Source: Campylobacterales bacterium
Lineage (GTDB): Bacteria > Campylobacterota > Campylobacteria > Campylobacterales > Sulfurimonadaceae
Reading direction: 5' to 3'
Assembly (NCBI GenBank): GCA_016938735.1
Contig: JAFGUB010000036.1
Coordinates: 1 to 64,000, forward strand
DNA length: 64,000 nucleotides
A model generated the notes under the pieces. The model was not told where the DNA came from. It made no database searches and worked only from the letters and a program-made list of their open reading frames with translations. Positions 45,685 through 56,493 of this stretch are shown here, one piece after another (positions within the stretch are counted from its first letter, which is position 1; every line of letters begins with the position of its first letter). A program made the position numbers and the translations under genes.

Positions 45685-45694
45685 TGTAGCAGAG

Positions 45695-45913
45695 TTATTT
45701 GTAGCGGTAGGTGATACGCCCCTTATCGAGGCTGTAAGGGGTAAGTTCGATCTTCACTTTGTCCCCGGGAAGAATTTTGATGTAGTGCATCCGCATCTTT
45801 CCGGCAATGTGACAAAGAATTACATGCTTGTTCTCAAGCTCTACACGAAATGTCGCATTCGGCAGGGCTTCGATAATTTTTCCGTCAACTTCAATGACAT
45901 CAGCTTTGGACAT
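45695..45913 (-). CDS. infA: Translation initiation factor IF-1
   Basis: The 72-residue OB-fold protein has the IF-1 sequence [20 protein letters not shown] and ends KGRITYRYK. It follows map by 8 bases and closes the S10-spc operon here; rpmJ and the rpsM-rpsK-rpsD-rpoA-rplQ group do not follow. Confidence 0.97.
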   Translation of the reverse strand: MSKADVIEVDGKIIEALPNATFRVELENKHVILCHIAGKMRMHYIKILPGDKVKIELTPYSLDKGRITYRYK

Positions 45914-45921
45914 ATTGGCTC

Positions 45922-46680
45922 CTATGCAATGGATAGTATTTCAGCTCTGCCATTAATGACGGCAACCGTGTGTTCATAATGAGATCCCCGTAAACCGTCG
46001 GAACTGACCACGTCCCAACCGTTTTCGCGGATCACCGCTTTGGACTCTTTTTGGCAGATCATCGGCTCCAGACAAAAAACCATCCCGTTTTTGATCTTCG
46101 GGCCCGCTTTTGGGTTTGATCCCTCCAGATAGTTGGGAATCTCCGGCTCTTCATGCGGCTTTCTGCCGATCCCGTGCCCGCAAAAACCGCGCAGCGGTAC
46201 ATAGCCGCGTGCGCGAATGAAGCGTTCAATCTCATGTGAGAGCTCTTTAAAACGCATACCGTCACGAATGATGTCTATGGCGTAATAGAGCGTCTCCCTG
46301 GCACAAGCGATGAGGGCTTCGTCCTCGGCAGAGATGGCACCGACAGGCATCGAAATGGCTGCGTCACCGTAATAACCCTGATATTCCGTACCGATGTCGT
46401 ACCCGATAATATCGCCCTCTTGCAGACGATAATCAGAAGGTATGCCGTGGATAATCACTTCATTAAGCGAGGTGCAGACTGCATTGGGAAAGCCGTAGAG
46501 ACCTTTAAAGGAAGGTTTGGCACCCTGAGATCGAATGTAGCTTTCGGCGATGGCGTCAAGCTCTTTGAGGCTTGCACCGACACGCGTCTCCTGCCGAAGC
46601 AGCTCAAGCGCTCCGGCGACGATACGGTTTGCGGCACGAAGTTTGGTGATCTCTTCAGGTTTGCGTAGCGCAATGGCCAT
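45922..46680 (-). CDS. map: Methionine aminopeptidase, type I
   Basis: The 252-residue metallopeptidase removes N-terminal Met from new proteins. Metal ligands are visible in [20 protein letters not shown] (two Asp), [17 protein letters not shown] (His), the Glu in CLEPMI and the late Glu in [10 protein letters not shown]. It lies 3 bases after secY. Confidence 0.97.
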   Translation of the reverse strand: MAIALRKPEEITKLRAANRIVAGALELLRQETRVGASLKELDAIAESYIRSQGAKPSFKGLYGFPNAVCTSLNEVIIHGIPSDYRLQEGDIIGYDIGTEYQGYYGDAAISMPVGAISAEDEALIACARETLYYAIDIIRDGMRFKELSHEIERFIRARGYVPLRGFCGHGIGRKPHEEPEIPNYLEGSNPKAGPKIKNGMVFCLEPMICQKESKAVIRENGWDVVSSDGLRGSHYEHTVAVINGRAEILSIA

Positions 46681-46683
46681 GCG

Positions 46684-47946
46684 TTAGAGGCCTACCGCGC
46701 TAAGCGTCTGATAGCGGCTCATATAGATCTGAGCTTCGATTTTACGCATGGTATCCAGTGCGACTTGAACCACAATCAAAACAGCGGTTCCTCCAAAGAA
46801 GAAGGGAACACCCATTGTTTTAATAATCATAAACGGCACCGTGGCGACAAGACCCAGATAGATCGCACCGGTGAAGGTCAAGCGGCTGGCGGTCTCATTG
46901 AGAAACTCCGCCGTCGATGCACCCGGACGTACACCTGGAATAAACCCGCCCTGTCGTTTGAGGTTCTCGGAAATATCTTTTGCGTTGAAGACGATCGACG
47001 CATAAAAATAGGCAAAGAAGACGACAAACAAGAAGGTGAGGATATTAAAAAAATAGCCGTTTGGATTGAGCAGATCGGTGATCGCCTGAATATAGGGGTT
47101 GGTACTGGCCGAAAGTACGGTCATCGGAAACATCAAGATCGCTGAAGCGAAGATAACCGGAATGACGCCTGATAGGTTCACTTTGATCGGAATATAGTTC
47201 ATCACGCGCTTGTTCTGGTTTTGGATCATCGTCTTCTTGGCATAGGTGACGGGGACACGGCGCTCGCCCAGCTCCACATAGATGATGATAAAGACCGTAG
47301 CGAAAATCAGCCCCAAAATGGCGATAAGGGTCAAAAAGCCCATAGCGCCGGTGTTGATCATCGTCACCGCCTGCGAAATGGCGCTGGGAATCGCAGAGAC
47401 GATCCCCGCGAAAATAATCAGCGAAATGCCGTTACCGATGCCGCTTTGCGTAATCTGCTCACCGATCCACATGAGTAGCATTGTTCCCGCAAGCATGGAA
47501 ACTACGGAAACCAGCAAAAAGGTGCTATGATCCACCAAAATTGCGCTCCCACCGTCTTTGCCTGTCATGCCCTGCAGCCCGACGCTCACGCCGATCGCCT
47601 GAACGATGGTAATCGCGATCGTTGCATAGCGAATAATTTGCATGTATTTGACCATACCATCGCGCTCTTTTTTCATTTGGCCCAAATTGGGGAATGTCGC
47701 GGCAAGCAGTTCCATGATAATCGATGCGGTAATATAGGGCATGATACCCAGAGAGATAATAGAGAGGCGTTCGACGGCATTTCCGCTGAACATATTGTAA
47801 AGACCCAAAGCGTCCGCTTCGTGGGAATCAAAAAAGGCGGCTATAACAGCCGTATCGACACCCGGCACCGGCACATAGGCCAGTAGCCGATAAATGAACA
47901 GAAACCCGATCGTAATAAAGATCTTGTTTAGCAGTTGCTGATTCAT
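46684..47946 (-). CDS. secY: Preprotein translocase subunit SecY
   Basis: The 420-residue protein has ten membrane helices and SecY landmarks (FLFIYRLLAYVPVPGVD, SLGIMPYITASIIMELL, QITQSGIGNGISLIIF, GFIPGVRPG). It forms the Sec channel. The ATG overlaps the rplO stop by one base. Confidence 0.97.
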   Translation of the reverse strand: MNQQLLNKIFITIGFLFIYRLLAYVPVPGVDTAVIAAFFDSHEADALGLYNMFSGNAVERLSIISLGIMPYITASIIMELLAATFPNLGQMKKERDGMVKYMQIIRYATIAITIVQAIGVSVGLQGMTGKDGGSAILVDHSTFLLVSVVSMLAGTMLLMWIGEQITQSGIGNGISLIIFAGIVSAIPSAISQAVTMINTGAMGFLTLIAILGLIFATVFIIIYVELGERRVPVTYAKKTMIQNQNKRVMNYIPIKVNLSGVIPVIFASAILMFPMTVLSASTNPYIQAITDLLNPNGYFFNILTFLFVVFFAYFYASIVFNAKDISENLKRQGGFIPGVRPGASTAEFLNETASRLTFTGAIYLGLVATVPFMIIKTMGVPFFFGGTAVLIVVQVALDTMRKIEAQIYMSRYQTLSAVGL

Positions 47947-48347
47947 TAGTTGCCAGTAGTAGTTACATTGTCATCTTTGATTTTCGATGCCAGCGTTTTG
48001 GCTGATGCACCGACCAGTTTCACGGCTTTAACCGATTTCGCCAAGCGGTAAACCGAACGGATAGAATCCATGGTAATCTCATCAAGACCGGCAACCACCG
48101 CATGATGCTCTACGTTGATCACATAGGGCTTGACCACACGAGATGTGAAGCCGATTTTTGGAAGACGGCGCGCCATTGGTGTTTGGCCGCCTTCAAAGTT
48201 TCGCTTGCGCTTAGAGCCCGAACGCTGAGTCTGGCCTTTACCGCCGCGACCGGCAGTTGAACCCCAGCCGCTGCCTTGACCACGACCGATACGCTTCGTT
48301 TTATGGGTTGAACCCTCAGCAGGTGTCAAATTTTCTAGTGCCATCAT
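47946..48347 (-). CDS. rplO: 50S ribosomal protein L15
   Basis: 133 residues, with the glycine-rich [21 protein letters not shown] signature region. Two consecutive ATGs (48347, 48344) follow the rpsE stop; AGGATAA fits either. rpmD (L30), which separates rpsE and rplO in many bacteria, is absent. Confidence 0.96.
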   Translation of the reverse strand: MMALENLTPAEGSTHKTKRIGRGQGSGWGSTAGRGGKGQTQRSGSKRKRNFEGGQTPMARRLPKIGFTSRVVKPYVINVEHHAVVAGLDEITMDSIRSVYRLAKSVKAVKLVGASAKTLASKIKDDNVTTTGN

Positions 48348-48791
48348 TTATCCTTTCAGGCGTGAGAGTGCTTCGATGGTTGCACGCACCACGGTATTGG
48401 GATTGTTGGAACCAAGCGACTTAGTCAGAATATCCTGAACACCCGCAAGCTCCAGAACGGGGCGCATCGCACCGCCCGAGATCACGCCGGTACCTTCAGA
48501 AGCCGGTTTCAACAAAACGCGGCTTGCATTATACTTGTGTTCGATATCATGAGCGATCGTCGTCCCTTTGACATTGACGGTAGTCAGGTTTTTAAACGCA
48601 TTGTCTACCGCTTTTTTGATCGCATCGGGTACCTCTTTGGCTTTACCTGAGCCGTAGCCCACGGTTCCTTTTTTGTCCCCTACGACCACCAGCGCGGTAA
48701 AGCGGAAGCGACGTCCGCCTTTAACAACCTTAGTAACGCGTCCGATGTTGACAATCGACTCTTCAAACTCTTCTCTGTTGATGTTTCTCAT
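48348..48791 (-). CDS. rpsE: 30S ribosomal protein S5
   Basis: 147 residues, with the S5 double-stranded RNA-binding fold ([20 protein letters not shown]) and the C-terminal [19 protein letters not shown]. Its stop abuts the rplO start. Confidence 0.97.
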   Translation of the reverse strand: MRNINREEFEESIVNIGRVTKVVKGGRRFRFTALVVVGDKKGTVGYGSGKAKEVPDAIKKAVDNAFKNLTTVNVKGTTIAHDIEHKYNASRVLLKPASEGTGVISGGAMRPVLELAGVQDILTKSLGSNNPNTVVRATIEALSRLKG

Positions 48792-48799
48792 CGAAGCTC

Positions 48800-49156
48800 C
48801 TAAAACTTGATTTCGTTGGCGCGAAGCGCGTCGCCGAATGCCGCTACGACACCATGATACTGGTAGCCGTTACGATCAAATACGATCTCGCTTAGACCCT
48901 TCTCTTTGAGGGTTTTTGCAAAAGCCTCGGCAAGTTTCACCGCACCCTCTTTGTTGGCGTTCAGACCAAGCGCCTTAGAGTTGATGGCTGCAAGCGTTAC
49001 CGCCTGAGTATCATCAATCGCTTGTGCGCTCAAATAGCGGTTCGAACGAAACACGGAAAGACGGGGCATCGCTGCGGTGCCTGAAATTTTAGCGCGGATG
49101 CGCATTTTGCGTCGAAGACGACCGGCTGATTTAGCTCTTAATTCTTTAGCTGTCAT
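48800..49156 (-). CDS. rplR: 50S ribosomal protein L18
   Basis: 118 residues, with [18 protein letters not shown] and [18 protein letters not shown] sequence typical of L18, a 5S rRNA binder. It is 8 bases upstream of rpsE. Confidence 0.97.
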   Translation of the reverse strand: MTAKELRAKSAGRLRRKMRIRAKISGTAAMPRLSVFRSNRYLSAQAIDDTQAVTLAAINSKALGLNANKEGAVKLAEAFAKTLKEKGLSEIVFDRNGYQYHGVVAAFGDALRANEIKF

Positions 49157-49166
49157 TTAGCCCCCC

Positions 49167-49703
49167 TTACTTCTTAGAAGTCTTACCGGCTTTACGCACG
49201 ATAGTCTCTTCTACATATTTAACACCTTTGCCTTTGTACGGCTCAGGCGGTCTGAATCCACGCACTTCGGCTGCTACTTGGCCCAGCATTTGCTTGTCAT
49301 GGCTTTTAAGCGTGATGAGGTTTTTTTCCACCACAGCCTCTACGCCCTCTGGCAGTGCATAGTTGATGTCGTGAGAATAACCGAGTTGAAGGTTAAGGGT
49401 TTTGCCCTGAACCGCCGCGCGGTAACCGACACCGTTGATCTCGAGCTGGCGGCTGTAGCCACTTACAAGACCCGTAATGATATTCGAAGCCAAAGCGCGG
49501 TAGGTACCCCAAAACGCACGGTCTTGCTGGGAAGTCGAATTGGCGCTAAAGGTCAAGGTATTGTTCTCAAGTGAGATACCCACGTTGCCTCTGGTGTCAA
49601 GCTCTTGCTTGAGCTTACCTTTTTCAAAAGTGATAACGTTAACGTTTTGGCTCACTTTCACATCAGTTGGAATTGCGATAGGTTTTTTTCCGATACGACT
49701 CAT
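49167..49703 (-). CDS. rplF: 50S ribosomal protein L6
   Basis: 178 residues, beginning [12 protein letters not shown] and ending with the conserved [19 protein letters not shown]. It lies between rpsH and rplR. Confidence 0.97.
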   Translation of the reverse strand: MSRIGKKPIAIPTDVKVSQNVNVITFEKGKLKQELDTRGNVGISLENNTLTFSANSTSQQDRAFWGTYRALASNIITGLVSGYSRQLEINGVGYRAAVQGKTLNLQLGYSHDINYALPEGVEAVVEKNLITLKSHDKQMLGQVAAEVRGFRPPEPYKGKGVKYVEETIVRKAGKTSKK

Positions 49704-49714
49704 ACGCTATCTCC

Positions 49715-50110
49715 TTACCATACTGTACAGAGGACTTCGCCGCCGACGCCAAGCTCGAATGCTTTGTCGTTGGGAAGAACCCCTTTTGAAGTGGACACGA
49801 TAATGGTGCCGTAACCGTTTTTGAAGCGTTTGATCTCATCCTTACCGCGGTACACACGGCGACCTGGCTTTGATACGCGCTTCATCTCATTAATAACGGT
49901 ACGACCTTTATCATCGTACTTAAGCACAACATTGATGGTTTTTTTATTGCCGTCTTCGACAACATTGAAACTATCGACATAACCTTTTTCTGCCAAAATG
50001 GCGACAACCGCTTCTACGGCATTGGAGTGCAGTAGTGTCGTGACGTCAAGACGACGCATCGCAGCATTGCGAATACGTGTCAAAGAGTCAGCGATCAAAT
50101 CATTAATCAT
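49715..50110 (-). CDS. rpsH: 30S ribosomal protein S8
   Basis: 131 residues, beginning [16 protein letters not shown] and ending [11 protein letters not shown], both typical of S8. Confidence 0.97.
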   Translation of the reverse strand: MINDLIADSLTRIRNAAMRRLDVTTLLHSNAVEAVVAILAEKGYVDSFNVVEDGNKKTINVVLKYDDKGRTVINEMKRVSKPGRRVYRGKDEIKRFKNGYGTIIVSTSKGVLPNDKAFELGVGGEVLCTVW

Positions 50111-50145
50111 TCTTTTTCCTTATCTAACAGTTAGGAGTTTCAGGC

Positions 50146-50331
50146 TTACCAGCTTGACTTTCTAACGCCCGGGATCAACCCCTCGTTTGCCATCTTGCGG
50201 AAGCAAACGCGACAAATACCAAAATCACGCAGTACAGAGTGCGGGCGACCGCAGATCTGACAACGTGTATAACCGCGTACTTTAAACTTAGGAGTACGGT
50301 TCGCTTTCGCGATCATAGACTTCTTGGCCAT
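50146..50331 (-). CDS. rpsN: 30S ribosomal protein S14, zinc-binding type Z
   Basis: 61 residues with the four-cysteine zinc motif ([20 protein letters not shown]), the short form of S14. Its start overlaps the rplE stop by one base. Confidence 0.97.
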   Translation of the reverse strand: MAKKSMIAKANRTPKFKVRGYTRCQICGRPHSVLRDFGICRVCFRKMANEGLIPGVRKSSW

Positions 50332-50876
50332 TATTTGCTCCCTTTGCTAAACGGCATACCCAGAGCTTCAAGCAGTGCAAAGCCCTCTTTGTCGCTGGTG
50401 GTGGTCGTTACGATCGTAATATTCATACCATGAATCTGCATGATTGAATCATAAGATACTTCCGGGAAAATCAACTGCTCGTTCAAGCCGAAGTTGTAGT
50501 TCCCTTGACCGTCAAAACCGTTGCGGGGTACACCGCGGAAGTCTTTCACGCGCGGAAGTGCGATCGAGATCAGTTTGTCAAGGAAGTTGTACATATTTTC
50601 ACCGCGCAACGTCACTTTGACACCAACCGGCATCCCTTCACGTACTTTAAAGCCTGCTACAGATTTGCGCGCATTGATCACCATGGCACGCTGACCGGCG
50701 ATCAGGCTGATGGTGTCTTGAATATTTTGCATTAGCTTGTTATCTTTCATTGCAAAACCGGCACCGACAGAGATCATAATCTTGTCGAGTTTAGGAATTT
50801 GCATCTCGTTTTTAATCTCAAGCTGCGCTTTGAGCTGGGGCTTGAGTGCGAGATATTTCTCTTTCAGTCGTGCCAT
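50331..50876 (-). CDS. rplE: 50S ribosomal protein L5
   Basis: 181 residues with [15 protein letters not shown] and the [18 protein letters not shown] region of L5. Confidence 0.97.
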   Translation of the reverse strand: MARLKEKYLALKPQLKAQLEIKNEMQIPKLDKIMISVGAGFAMKDNKLMQNIQDTISLIAGQRAMVINARKSVAGFKVREGMPVGVKVTLRGENMYNFLDKLISIALPRVKDFRGVPRNGFDGQGNYNFGLNEQLIFPEVSYDSIMQIHGMNITIVTTTTSDKEGFALLEALGMPFSKGSK

Positions 50877-50878
50877 CG

Positions 50879-51112
50879 TTACGCCTCCACTTTACGAACA
50901 TTGGATGCATCAATCGGCATCTCTTTGTTCTCAAAGCCACCCTGAGGATTCTGCTCGGTTGGCTTGATTGCTTTTTTTACGGTTTTGACGCCCTTAACGA
51001 CGACCTTGTTGTTCTTCGGCATGACGGCAAGCACTTCTGCTTTTACGCCTTTGTCATCGCCCGCGATTACTTCAACCGTATCGCCTTTTTTAAACTTAAA
51101 TTTTGCCATCAC
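50879..51112 (-). CDS. rplX: 50S ribosomal protein L24
   Basis: 77 residues with an N-terminal KOW motif ([20 protein letters not shown]). It overlaps rplN by 4 bases. Confidence 0.96.
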   Translation of the reverse strand: MMAKFKFKKGDTVEVIAGDDKGVKAEVLAVMPKNNKVVVKGVKTVKKAIKPTEQNPQGGFENKEMPIDASNVRKVEA

Positions 51113-51477
51113 ACAACCTCCGGTGCAAGAGAAACGATCTTCATGAAGCCGGCATAGCGCACTTCACGCGATACGGGTCCAAAAATACGTGTACCAACAG
51201 GCTCTCTCTTATTATCAAGTACGACTGCGGCGTTGTCGTCAAAACGGATCACCGATCCATTCTCGCGGTGTACCTCTTTTTTGGTACGGACAATAACCGC
51301 CTTCACGACTTGACCTTTTTTGATCTTGCCGGTAGGAATAGCCTTTTTAACGGAAGCAACAATAACATCACCTACCGTTGCATAGCGGCGCTTGGAACCA
51401 CCAAGAACCTTGATACACATCAGCTCTTTTGCTCCGGTGTTATCAGCAACATTCAGACGAGTAAAACTTTGGATCAC
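51109..51477 (-). CDS. rplN: 50S ribosomal protein L14
   Basis: 122 residues, beginning [19 protein letters not shown], highly conserved L14 sequence. It overlaps rpsQ by 4 bases. Confidence 0.98.
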   Translation of the reverse strand: MIQSFTRLNVADNTGAKELMCIKVLGGSKRRYATVGDVIVASVKKAIPTGKIKKGQVVKAVIVRTKKEVHRENGSVIRFDDNAAVVLDNKREPVGTRIFGPVSREVRYAGFMKIVSLAPEVV

Positions 51478-51722
51478 GATTCACCTCCTGTTACCACACT
51501 CTTGAGCTCAAAAGATTTATTTTTTGACATTGGGCGGCACTCTACCGCGATAACGACATCCCCAACTTTAAGTTGGTTATTTTCATCATGCACCATGTAT
51601 TTCTTAAAGCGTTTAACCGTTTTATGATACTTGGGGTGCATAACACGACGCTCAACTTGGATCGTCGCTGTTTTATCTCCGGCAATCTTGACCACACTGC
51701 CTTGAATTTCACGTTTGCTCAC
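51474..51722 (-). CDS. rpsQ: 30S ribosomal protein S17
   Basis: 82 residues, with [19 protein letters not shown] and [14 protein letters not shown], an S17 OB fold. Confidence 0.97.
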   Translation of the reverse strand: MSKREIQGSVVKIAGDKTATIQVERRVMHPKYHKTVKRFKKYMVHDENNQLKVGDVVIAVECRPMSKNKSFELKSVVTGGES

Positions 51723-51734
51723 AGACGCCTCCCT

Positions 51735-51920
51735 TTATTTCATTGCGCTGATGGCGGTGTTAATGCGTGCAATCTCTTTTTTGACCGCGCGCAACTCCGA
51801 CGTATTGGTCAGCTGCATCATTTTCTGTTTGATCTTCATGGTAAAAAGCTCAGTTTTTTTAGCCTTGAGCATCGCCTGAAGATCAGCGGCACTTTTATCT
51901 GACAACTCAGTATATTTCAT
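51735..51920 (-). CDS. rpmC: 50S ribosomal protein L29
   Basis: 61 residues, a two-helix protein with [22 protein letters not shown]. It overlaps the end of rplP by 14 bases. Confidence 0.96.
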   Translation of the reverse strand: MKYTELSDKSAADLQAMLKAKKTELFTMKIKQKMMQLTNTSELRAVKKEIARINTAISAMK

Positions 51921-52332
51921 TGCTCATCTCCTTTGTGACGATTTTGGTTTTGAACGGCAGTTTGTGCATCGCCAAAGTGAGGGCTTCGCGCGCCAACTCT
52001 TCAGGTACTCCGCCCATTTCAAAAACAATACGACCGGGCTTGATGTTCATGACCCACTTCTCAATGGCACCTTTACCTTTACCCATACGTACTTCAAGCG
52101 GCTTGGCAGTCAGTGGCTTATCGGGGAATACCCGGATCCAGACTTTACCCTGACGCTTAATGTGACGCGTAGATGTGATACGTGCCGCTTCGATCTGGCG
52201 TGACGTAATGCGACCAGCTTCTACCGCTTTGAGTGCGATATCACCGAATGCAAGGCTAAAACCGCTGCGGGCATTGCCTCGGTTTCGGCCTTTCATGTAC
52301 TTACGAAATTTCATTCTTTTGGGCATCAACAT
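51907..52332 (-). CDS. rplP: 50S ribosomal protein L16
   Basis: 141 residues, starting [19 protein letters not shown] with the GKGAIEKWV and [15 protein letters not shown] motifs of L16. Confidence 0.97.
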   Translation of the reverse strand: MLMPKRMKFRKYMKGRNRGNARSGFSLAFGDIALKAVEAGRITSRQIEAARITSTRHIKRQGKVWIRVFPDKPLTAKPLEVRMGKGKGAIEKWVMNIKPGRIVFEMGGVPEELAREALTLAMHKLPFKTKIVTKEMSNEIY

Positions 52333-52334
52333 GA

Positions 52335-53072
52335 TTATTCACCCTCTCTTTCTTCGCGTTTACCGCCGCGTTTTGGACCACGGCTGCGCTCGCGCTGCTC
52401 ACGCGGTTCGCGTTTTTCTTCTTTAGGTTCAGCCTGGATGCCTTTGGTGAGTACTTCACCTTTAAAGATCCAAACTTTGATCCCGATCACACCATAGGTA
52501 GTGTGGGCTTCCGCAAAACCGTAATCGATTTTGGCACGGAGCGTATGAAGCGGCACACGCCCTTCAAGATACCACTCGGTACGGGCGATTTCGGCACCGC
52601 CCAGACGGCCGGCCACAGAGATCTTGATCCCTTTGGCACCGGAACGCTGCGCACCCTGCATCACTTTTTTCATCGCGCGGCGAAACGCTACGCGGCGTTC
52701 AAGCTGAGTGCCCACGTTTTCTGCCACAAGTTGAGCGGCGGCTTGCGCTTTCTTCTCTTCTTTGATGTTGACTGCAACCGGCTTACCGATCAGGTTTTGA
52801 AGCGCAGATTTGAGTTTTTCAATATCTGAACCCTTCTTACCGATGATGATACCCGGACGCGCAGCCACGATGGTAACGCGCAGACGCTTGGCGGTGCGCT
52901 CGATGATGACGTTGCTGACACCCGCATAGTAGAGCTCTTTTTTAAGATACTTACGAATTTTGTAGTCTTCACCCAGTGCGACGGGGGCGTTTTTAAAGTT
53001 GGGGTACCAACGACTCTCCCAGTTACGGTTAATACCGAGGCGAAGGCCGATTGGATTGACTTTGTGACCCAT
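52335..53072 (-). CDS. rpsC: 30S ribosomal protein S3
   Basis: 245 residues, starting [20 protein letters not shown], with a KH domain ([16 protein letters not shown]) and a C-terminal tail unusually rich in Arg, Glu and Lys. Confidence 0.97.
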   Translation of the reverse strand: MGHKVNPIGLRLGINRNWESRWYPNFKNAPVALGEDYKIRKYLKKELYYAGVSNVIIERTAKRLRVTIVAARPGIIIGKKGSDIEKLKSALQNLIGKPVAVNIKEEKKAQAAAQLVAENVGTQLERRVAFRRAMKKVMQGAQRSGAKGIKISVAGRLGGAEIARTEWYLEGRVPLHTLRAKIDYGFAEAHTTYGVIGIKVWIFKGEVLTKGIQAEPKEEKREPREQRERSRGPKRGGKREEREGE

Positions 53073-53074
53073 GA

Positions 53075-53392
53075 CTATTTGCCCTCCACTTCTACTAAAA
53101 TGTGTGCCGTCGGTTTACGGATCGGATGTGCCATACCGCGTGCTTTAGGCATAAAGCGCTTCAGCACCGGGCCGGCATCCACACGGCATGAGGTAATGAC
53201 GCAATCTGAAGCGTCTTCACCGCTGTTGGCCACGGCAGAGGCTACCACTTTCGCGATAATCTTAGCTGCTTTATTTGGCGTGAACTCAAGCGCGACAAGC
53301 GCCTCTTCTGCGTTCATTCCCTGAATCTCGCGAGCGATCAGGCGAGATTTAATGGGAGAGACGCGGCTGTATTTAAGGAGTGCTCTTGCCAT
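53075..53392 (-). CDS. rplV: 50S ribosomal protein L22
   Basis: 105 residues, with [11 protein letters not shown] and the beta-hairpin region [20 protein letters not shown] that lines the exit tunnel. Confidence 0.97.
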   Translation of the reverse strand: MARALLKYSRVSPIKSRLIAREIQGMNAEEALVALEFTPNKAAKIIAKVVASAVANSGEDASDCVITSCRVDAGPVLKRFMPKARGMAHPIRKPTAHILVEVEGK

Positions 53393-53394
53393 CG

Positions 53395-53673
53395 TTACCC
53401 TACCTTCTTCTGAACTGAGCCTTTGTGGCCCTTAAAGGTACGTGTCGGTGCGAATTCACCCAGCTTGTAGCCGATGTGATTTTCGGTGACATATACCGGA
53501 ACGAACTGACGTCCGTTGTGAACATTGAGGGTCAGACCGATCATCTCCGGAAGAACCGTAGAACGGCGTGACCATGTTTTAATGGGTTTGTTGCTTTTTG
53601 CCTCTTTGGCAGCAAGCACTTTCTTCATCAAATGCTCATCAACAAATGGACCTTTTTTTACTGATCTAGCCAT
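53395..53673 (-). CDS. rpsS: 30S ribosomal protein S19
   Basis: 92 residues, starting [19 protein letters not shown], highly conserved S19. Confidence 0.98.
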   Translation of the reverse strand: MARSVKKGPFVDEHLMKKVLAAKEAKSNKPIKTWSRRSTVLPEMIGLTLNVHNGRQFVPVYVTENHIGYKLGEFAPTRTFKGHKGSVQKKVG

Positions 53674-53677
53674 TTAA

Positions 53678-54517
53678 CTACCTCTTCGGATTAGATTTAC
53701 GGCGGGTGATAATGAGCTTGTCACTCGCTTTCTTATGACGTGTCTTGCCGCCTTTGGTCGGTTGACCCCATGGTGTCACAGGGTGACGTCCTGAGTTGGT
53801 CTTACCTTCACCACCACCGTGCGGGTGGTCAATCGGGTTCATCGCAGAACCACGGGTCTGAGGACGGATACCCATGTGACGTGCACGTCCTGCTTTACCG
53901 ATAACGATGTTGATGTACTCTTCGTTACCGACGGTACCGACAGTTGCCATACATTCACCCAGCACAAGACGCATCTCGGAAGAGGGAAGGCGCAAAGAGA
54001 CATACTTGCCATCACGTCCCATAATCTGAGCTGAACCGCCGGCAGCGCGTACCATTTGGCCGCCTTTGCCGGGTTTGAGTTCGATATTGTGCACAATGGT
54101 ACCCACAGGGATGTTTTTGAGCTTCATCGCGTTGCCGGTCTTGATGTCAAGACCTGCTTCGGCAGACTCTACTTTGTCCCCAACTTCAAGCCCTTTAGGC
54201 TGAAGAATGTAACGCTTTTCTCCGTCAGGATAGTTGATCAGCGCGATGCGGCAGTTACGGTACGGATCGTACTCGATGGCGGCTACAGTACCGACGATAC
54301 CGAATTTGTCGCGTTTGAAATCGATGATACGGTAAAGTTTTTTCGCGCCTGCCTCTTTGTGACGTGACGTGATGCGGCCGTTGTTGTTACGACCCGCTTT
54401 GGCTGGAATATTGACCAGCAGTGAGCGTACGGACGCTTTTGCCGTAATATCCGAGTTGTCGATATTGGTCATAAAACGACGACTCGGTGTAATAGGTCTA
54501 TAGGTTTTAATTGCCAT
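53678..54517 (-). CDS. rplB: 50S ribosomal protein L2
   Basis: 279 residues, with the peptidyl-transferase-region [15 protein letters not shown] and the conserved [19 protein letters not shown] segment. Confidence 0.98.
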   Translation of the reverse strand: MAIKTYRPITPSRRFMTNIDNSDITAKASVRSLLVNIPAKAGRNNNGRITSRHKEAGAKKLYRIIDFKRDKFGIVGTVAAIEYDPYRNCRIALINYPDGEKRYILQPKGLEVGDKVESAEAGLDIKTGNAMKLKNIPVGTIVHNIELKPGKGGQMVRAAGGSAQIMGRDGKYVSLRLPSSEMRLVLGECMATVGTVGNEEYINIVIGKAGRARHMGIRPQTRGSAMNPIDHPHGGGEGKTNSGRHPVTPWGQPTKGGKTRHKKASDKLIITRRKSNPKR

Positions 54518-54519
54518 GA

Positions 54520-54801
54520 TTACACCGCCAAGCTTTCGATTTGTGCACCCTCAGGCAAGGTAACGTAGAACTTTTTGAAATCGTTCTGCTTGCCGGCTAC
54601 ACCACGGAAACGCTTTATTTTTCCGTTTTGGTTGAGTGAGTTGATACGGGTCGGAACGATCCCGAAATACTCACGAAACACCTCTTTGAGACCTGTTTTG
54701 GTCATGCGCGGTGCTGTCTGAACAACAATCACGCCGTCTTCTTGAAGACCCAGAGTCTTCTCTGTATACACGATTGATTTGATGTCTGTGATATCTGCCA
54801 T
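54520..54801 (-). CDS. rplW: 50S ribosomal protein L23
   Basis: 93 residues with the L23 fold ([25 protein letters not shown]-equivalent [15 protein letters not shown]). It lies 2 bases from rplB. Confidence 0.96.
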   Translation of the reverse strand: MADITDIKSIVYTEKTLGLQEDGVIVVQTAPRMTKTGLKEVFREYFGIVPTRINSLNQNGKIKRFRGVAGKQNDFKKFYVTLPEGAQIESLAV

Positions 54802-54802
54802 C

Positions 54803-55414
54803 TTACGCCTTTCCTGTCAGGTTTTCCCAAACCGCTTTTTCAATCACGATGGCGCGATACGCCGCTGCGACGTAGGCATTAAGCTCGTTCTCTTCGATCA
54901 CGTAGCTCTTCGCGATATTGCGGAATGCAAGGTATGTTTTCTCATCCAGTACCGATTTGACGAACACCGCATCGCGTGCACCGATCTTATCGAAGATCAT
55001 CTGCGCGTCTTTGGTTTTGCCCGACTCAACGGTAATGCTGTCGACGATAAAGAGTGAGCCGTTTTTCGCATGCTCATCGAGTGCGAATTTCAGCGCCAGC
55101 TTCTTTTGCTTTTTGTTGATCTTCTGATCATAGTTACGGCCTGTGTTTGGACCGTGAACTACGGCACCGCCAACCCATACGGGTGAACGGCGTGAACCGG
55201 CGCGTGCGCCGCCTCGACCTTTTTGTGCCCAAGGCTTTTTGCCGCCGCCGCTGACGAATGCGCGGGTTTTGGCAGAAGCCGTATCGGAACGAAGGCCGGC
55301 TTGATAAGACTTGACATAAAGGTAGAGATTGTGGGCGTTAATCCCCTCGAAACTCTCCGGAAGCGCGAGCTCGGAGGCTTTTTCAAATTGGTTGTTTAAT
55401 ACAATCGCGCTCAT
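54803..55414 (-). CDS. rplD: 50S ribosomal protein L4
   Basis: 203 residues, with the tunnel loop [20 protein letters not shown]. In E. coli L4 represses this operon; no comparable leader structure was recognised here. Confidence 0.97.
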   Translation of the reverse strand: MSAIVLNNQFEKASELALPESFEGINAHNLYLYVKSYQAGLRSDTASAKTRAFVSGGGKKPWAQKGRGGARAGSRRSPVWVGGAVVHGPNTGRNYDQKINKKQKKLALKFALDEHAKNGSLFIVDSITVESGKTKDAQMIFDKIGARDAVFVKSVLDEKTYLAFRNIAKSYVIEENELNAYVAAAYRAIVIEKAVWENLTGKA

Positions 55415-55989
55415 TATTTCACTACCTTTACTCTGCCTTGTGCACCGTTTGGCCCGGGAATGGATCCCACCAATACGAGTACGCCGTTCTCTGCGTCAAA
55501 TGAGAGAACACTGTTCTTGACGGTGACTTGCTCGTTACCGTACTGACCTGACATTTTGCGTCCTTTTTGGACTTTACCCGGCCATTCGCGGTTACCGATC
55601 GAACCGCTGGTGCGGTGGAAACGGTGACCGTGGGCTGCAGGACCGCCCTGGAAGTTCCAGCGCTTCATAACACCGGTAAAACCGCGACCTTTGGTGTTAA
55701 ACACCGCTTTAACCACCTGAGCGGAGGCCAAAGGGGCAAGGTCAAGATCACCGGCTTCGCTGTTGGCTACTTCGAGGGTAGCAAAACAGTTGAAATCAGA
55801 AGGAAGCGCATATTTCTTTTGCTGACCTTCGATCGATTTGTTCTTGTTTTTACCCTGGCTGTAAGCTACGACCGCGGTACCGTCTTTGACTTCGCACACT
55901 TTAGTCTCAATGACTTTAAGCAGGGTGACAGGCTTGGACGGAACGCTGACGGTTCGGCTCATGCCGATTTTTTCAACAATATATTCCAT
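55414..55989 (-). CDS. rplC: 50S ribosomal protein L3
   Basis: 191 residues, with [19 protein letters not shown] and [19 protein letters not shown], typical of L3. The ribosome-binding region contains the palindrome variant TTACATGTAC (55989-55998 on the plus strand). Confidence 0.97.
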   Translation of the reverse strand: MEYIVEKIGMSRTVSVPSKPVTLLKVIETKVCEVKDGTAVVAYSQGKNKNKSIEGQQKKYALPSDFNCFATLEVANSEAGDLDLAPLASAQVVKAVFNTKGRGFTGVMKRWNFQGGPAAHGHRFHRTSGSIGNREWPGKVQKGRKMSGQYGNEQVTVKNSVLSFDAENGVLVLVGSIPGPNGAQGRVKVVK

Positions 55990-56001
55990 TACATGTACTC
56001 C

Positions 56002-56313
56002 TTACTTATCCATAGAGCGGACTTCGACGTCCACTTCCGGGGCAAGATCCAGTTTCATCAGAGAATCAACCGTTTCAGGCGTAGCCGAAACGATATCGAT
56101 CAGACGGGCATGCATACGGATTTCGAACTGCTCACGAGAATCTTTATTGACGTGAACGGATTTGAGTACCGTATATTTGCGAATCTTGGTTGGCAAAGGG
56201 ATCGGCCCGCGGATTTCCGCACCGGTACGCTTTACAGCTTCAACAATCGAAGCGACGGAACGATCGAGAACTCGATGGTCGTACGCTCTCAGTTTCAAAC
56301 GAATCTTTTCCAT
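56002..56313 (-). CDS. rpsJ: 30S ribosomal protein S10
   Basis: 103 residues, starting [20 protein letters not shown]. It is the first gene of the S10-spc operon, behind AAGGAAG and the promoter at 56371-56399. Confidence 0.98.
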   Translation of the reverse strand: MEKIRLKLRAYDHRVLDRSVASIVEAVKRTGAEIRGPIPLPTKIRKYTVLKSVHVNKDSREQFEIRMHARLIDIVSATPETVDSLMKLDLAPEVDVEVRSMDK

Positions 56314-56370
56314 TTTTCTTCCTTATAAAGAACTCGTCAGACCTTGGCCTGAACATATAAAGGGAGAGGG

Positions 56371-56399
56371 ATTATACCTATTGGGCGCGTAAGATTCAA
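56371..56399 (-). promoter_or_regulatory. Sigma70 promoter of the S10-spc operon
   Basis: On the minus strand TTGAAT (56394-56399) and TATAAT (56371-56376) are separated by exactly 17 bases. The start site near 56364 gives a leader of about 50 bases to rpsJ. Confidence 0.8.
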
Positions 56400-56493
56400 G
56401 GGTTTTTGGGGGTTTTAGCACGAATAGCTATTTTTTTGTTTCCGTTTTGGAAGGAAATGCTACACTTTGATATTTCGAAAGGCGGGGTTTGGT

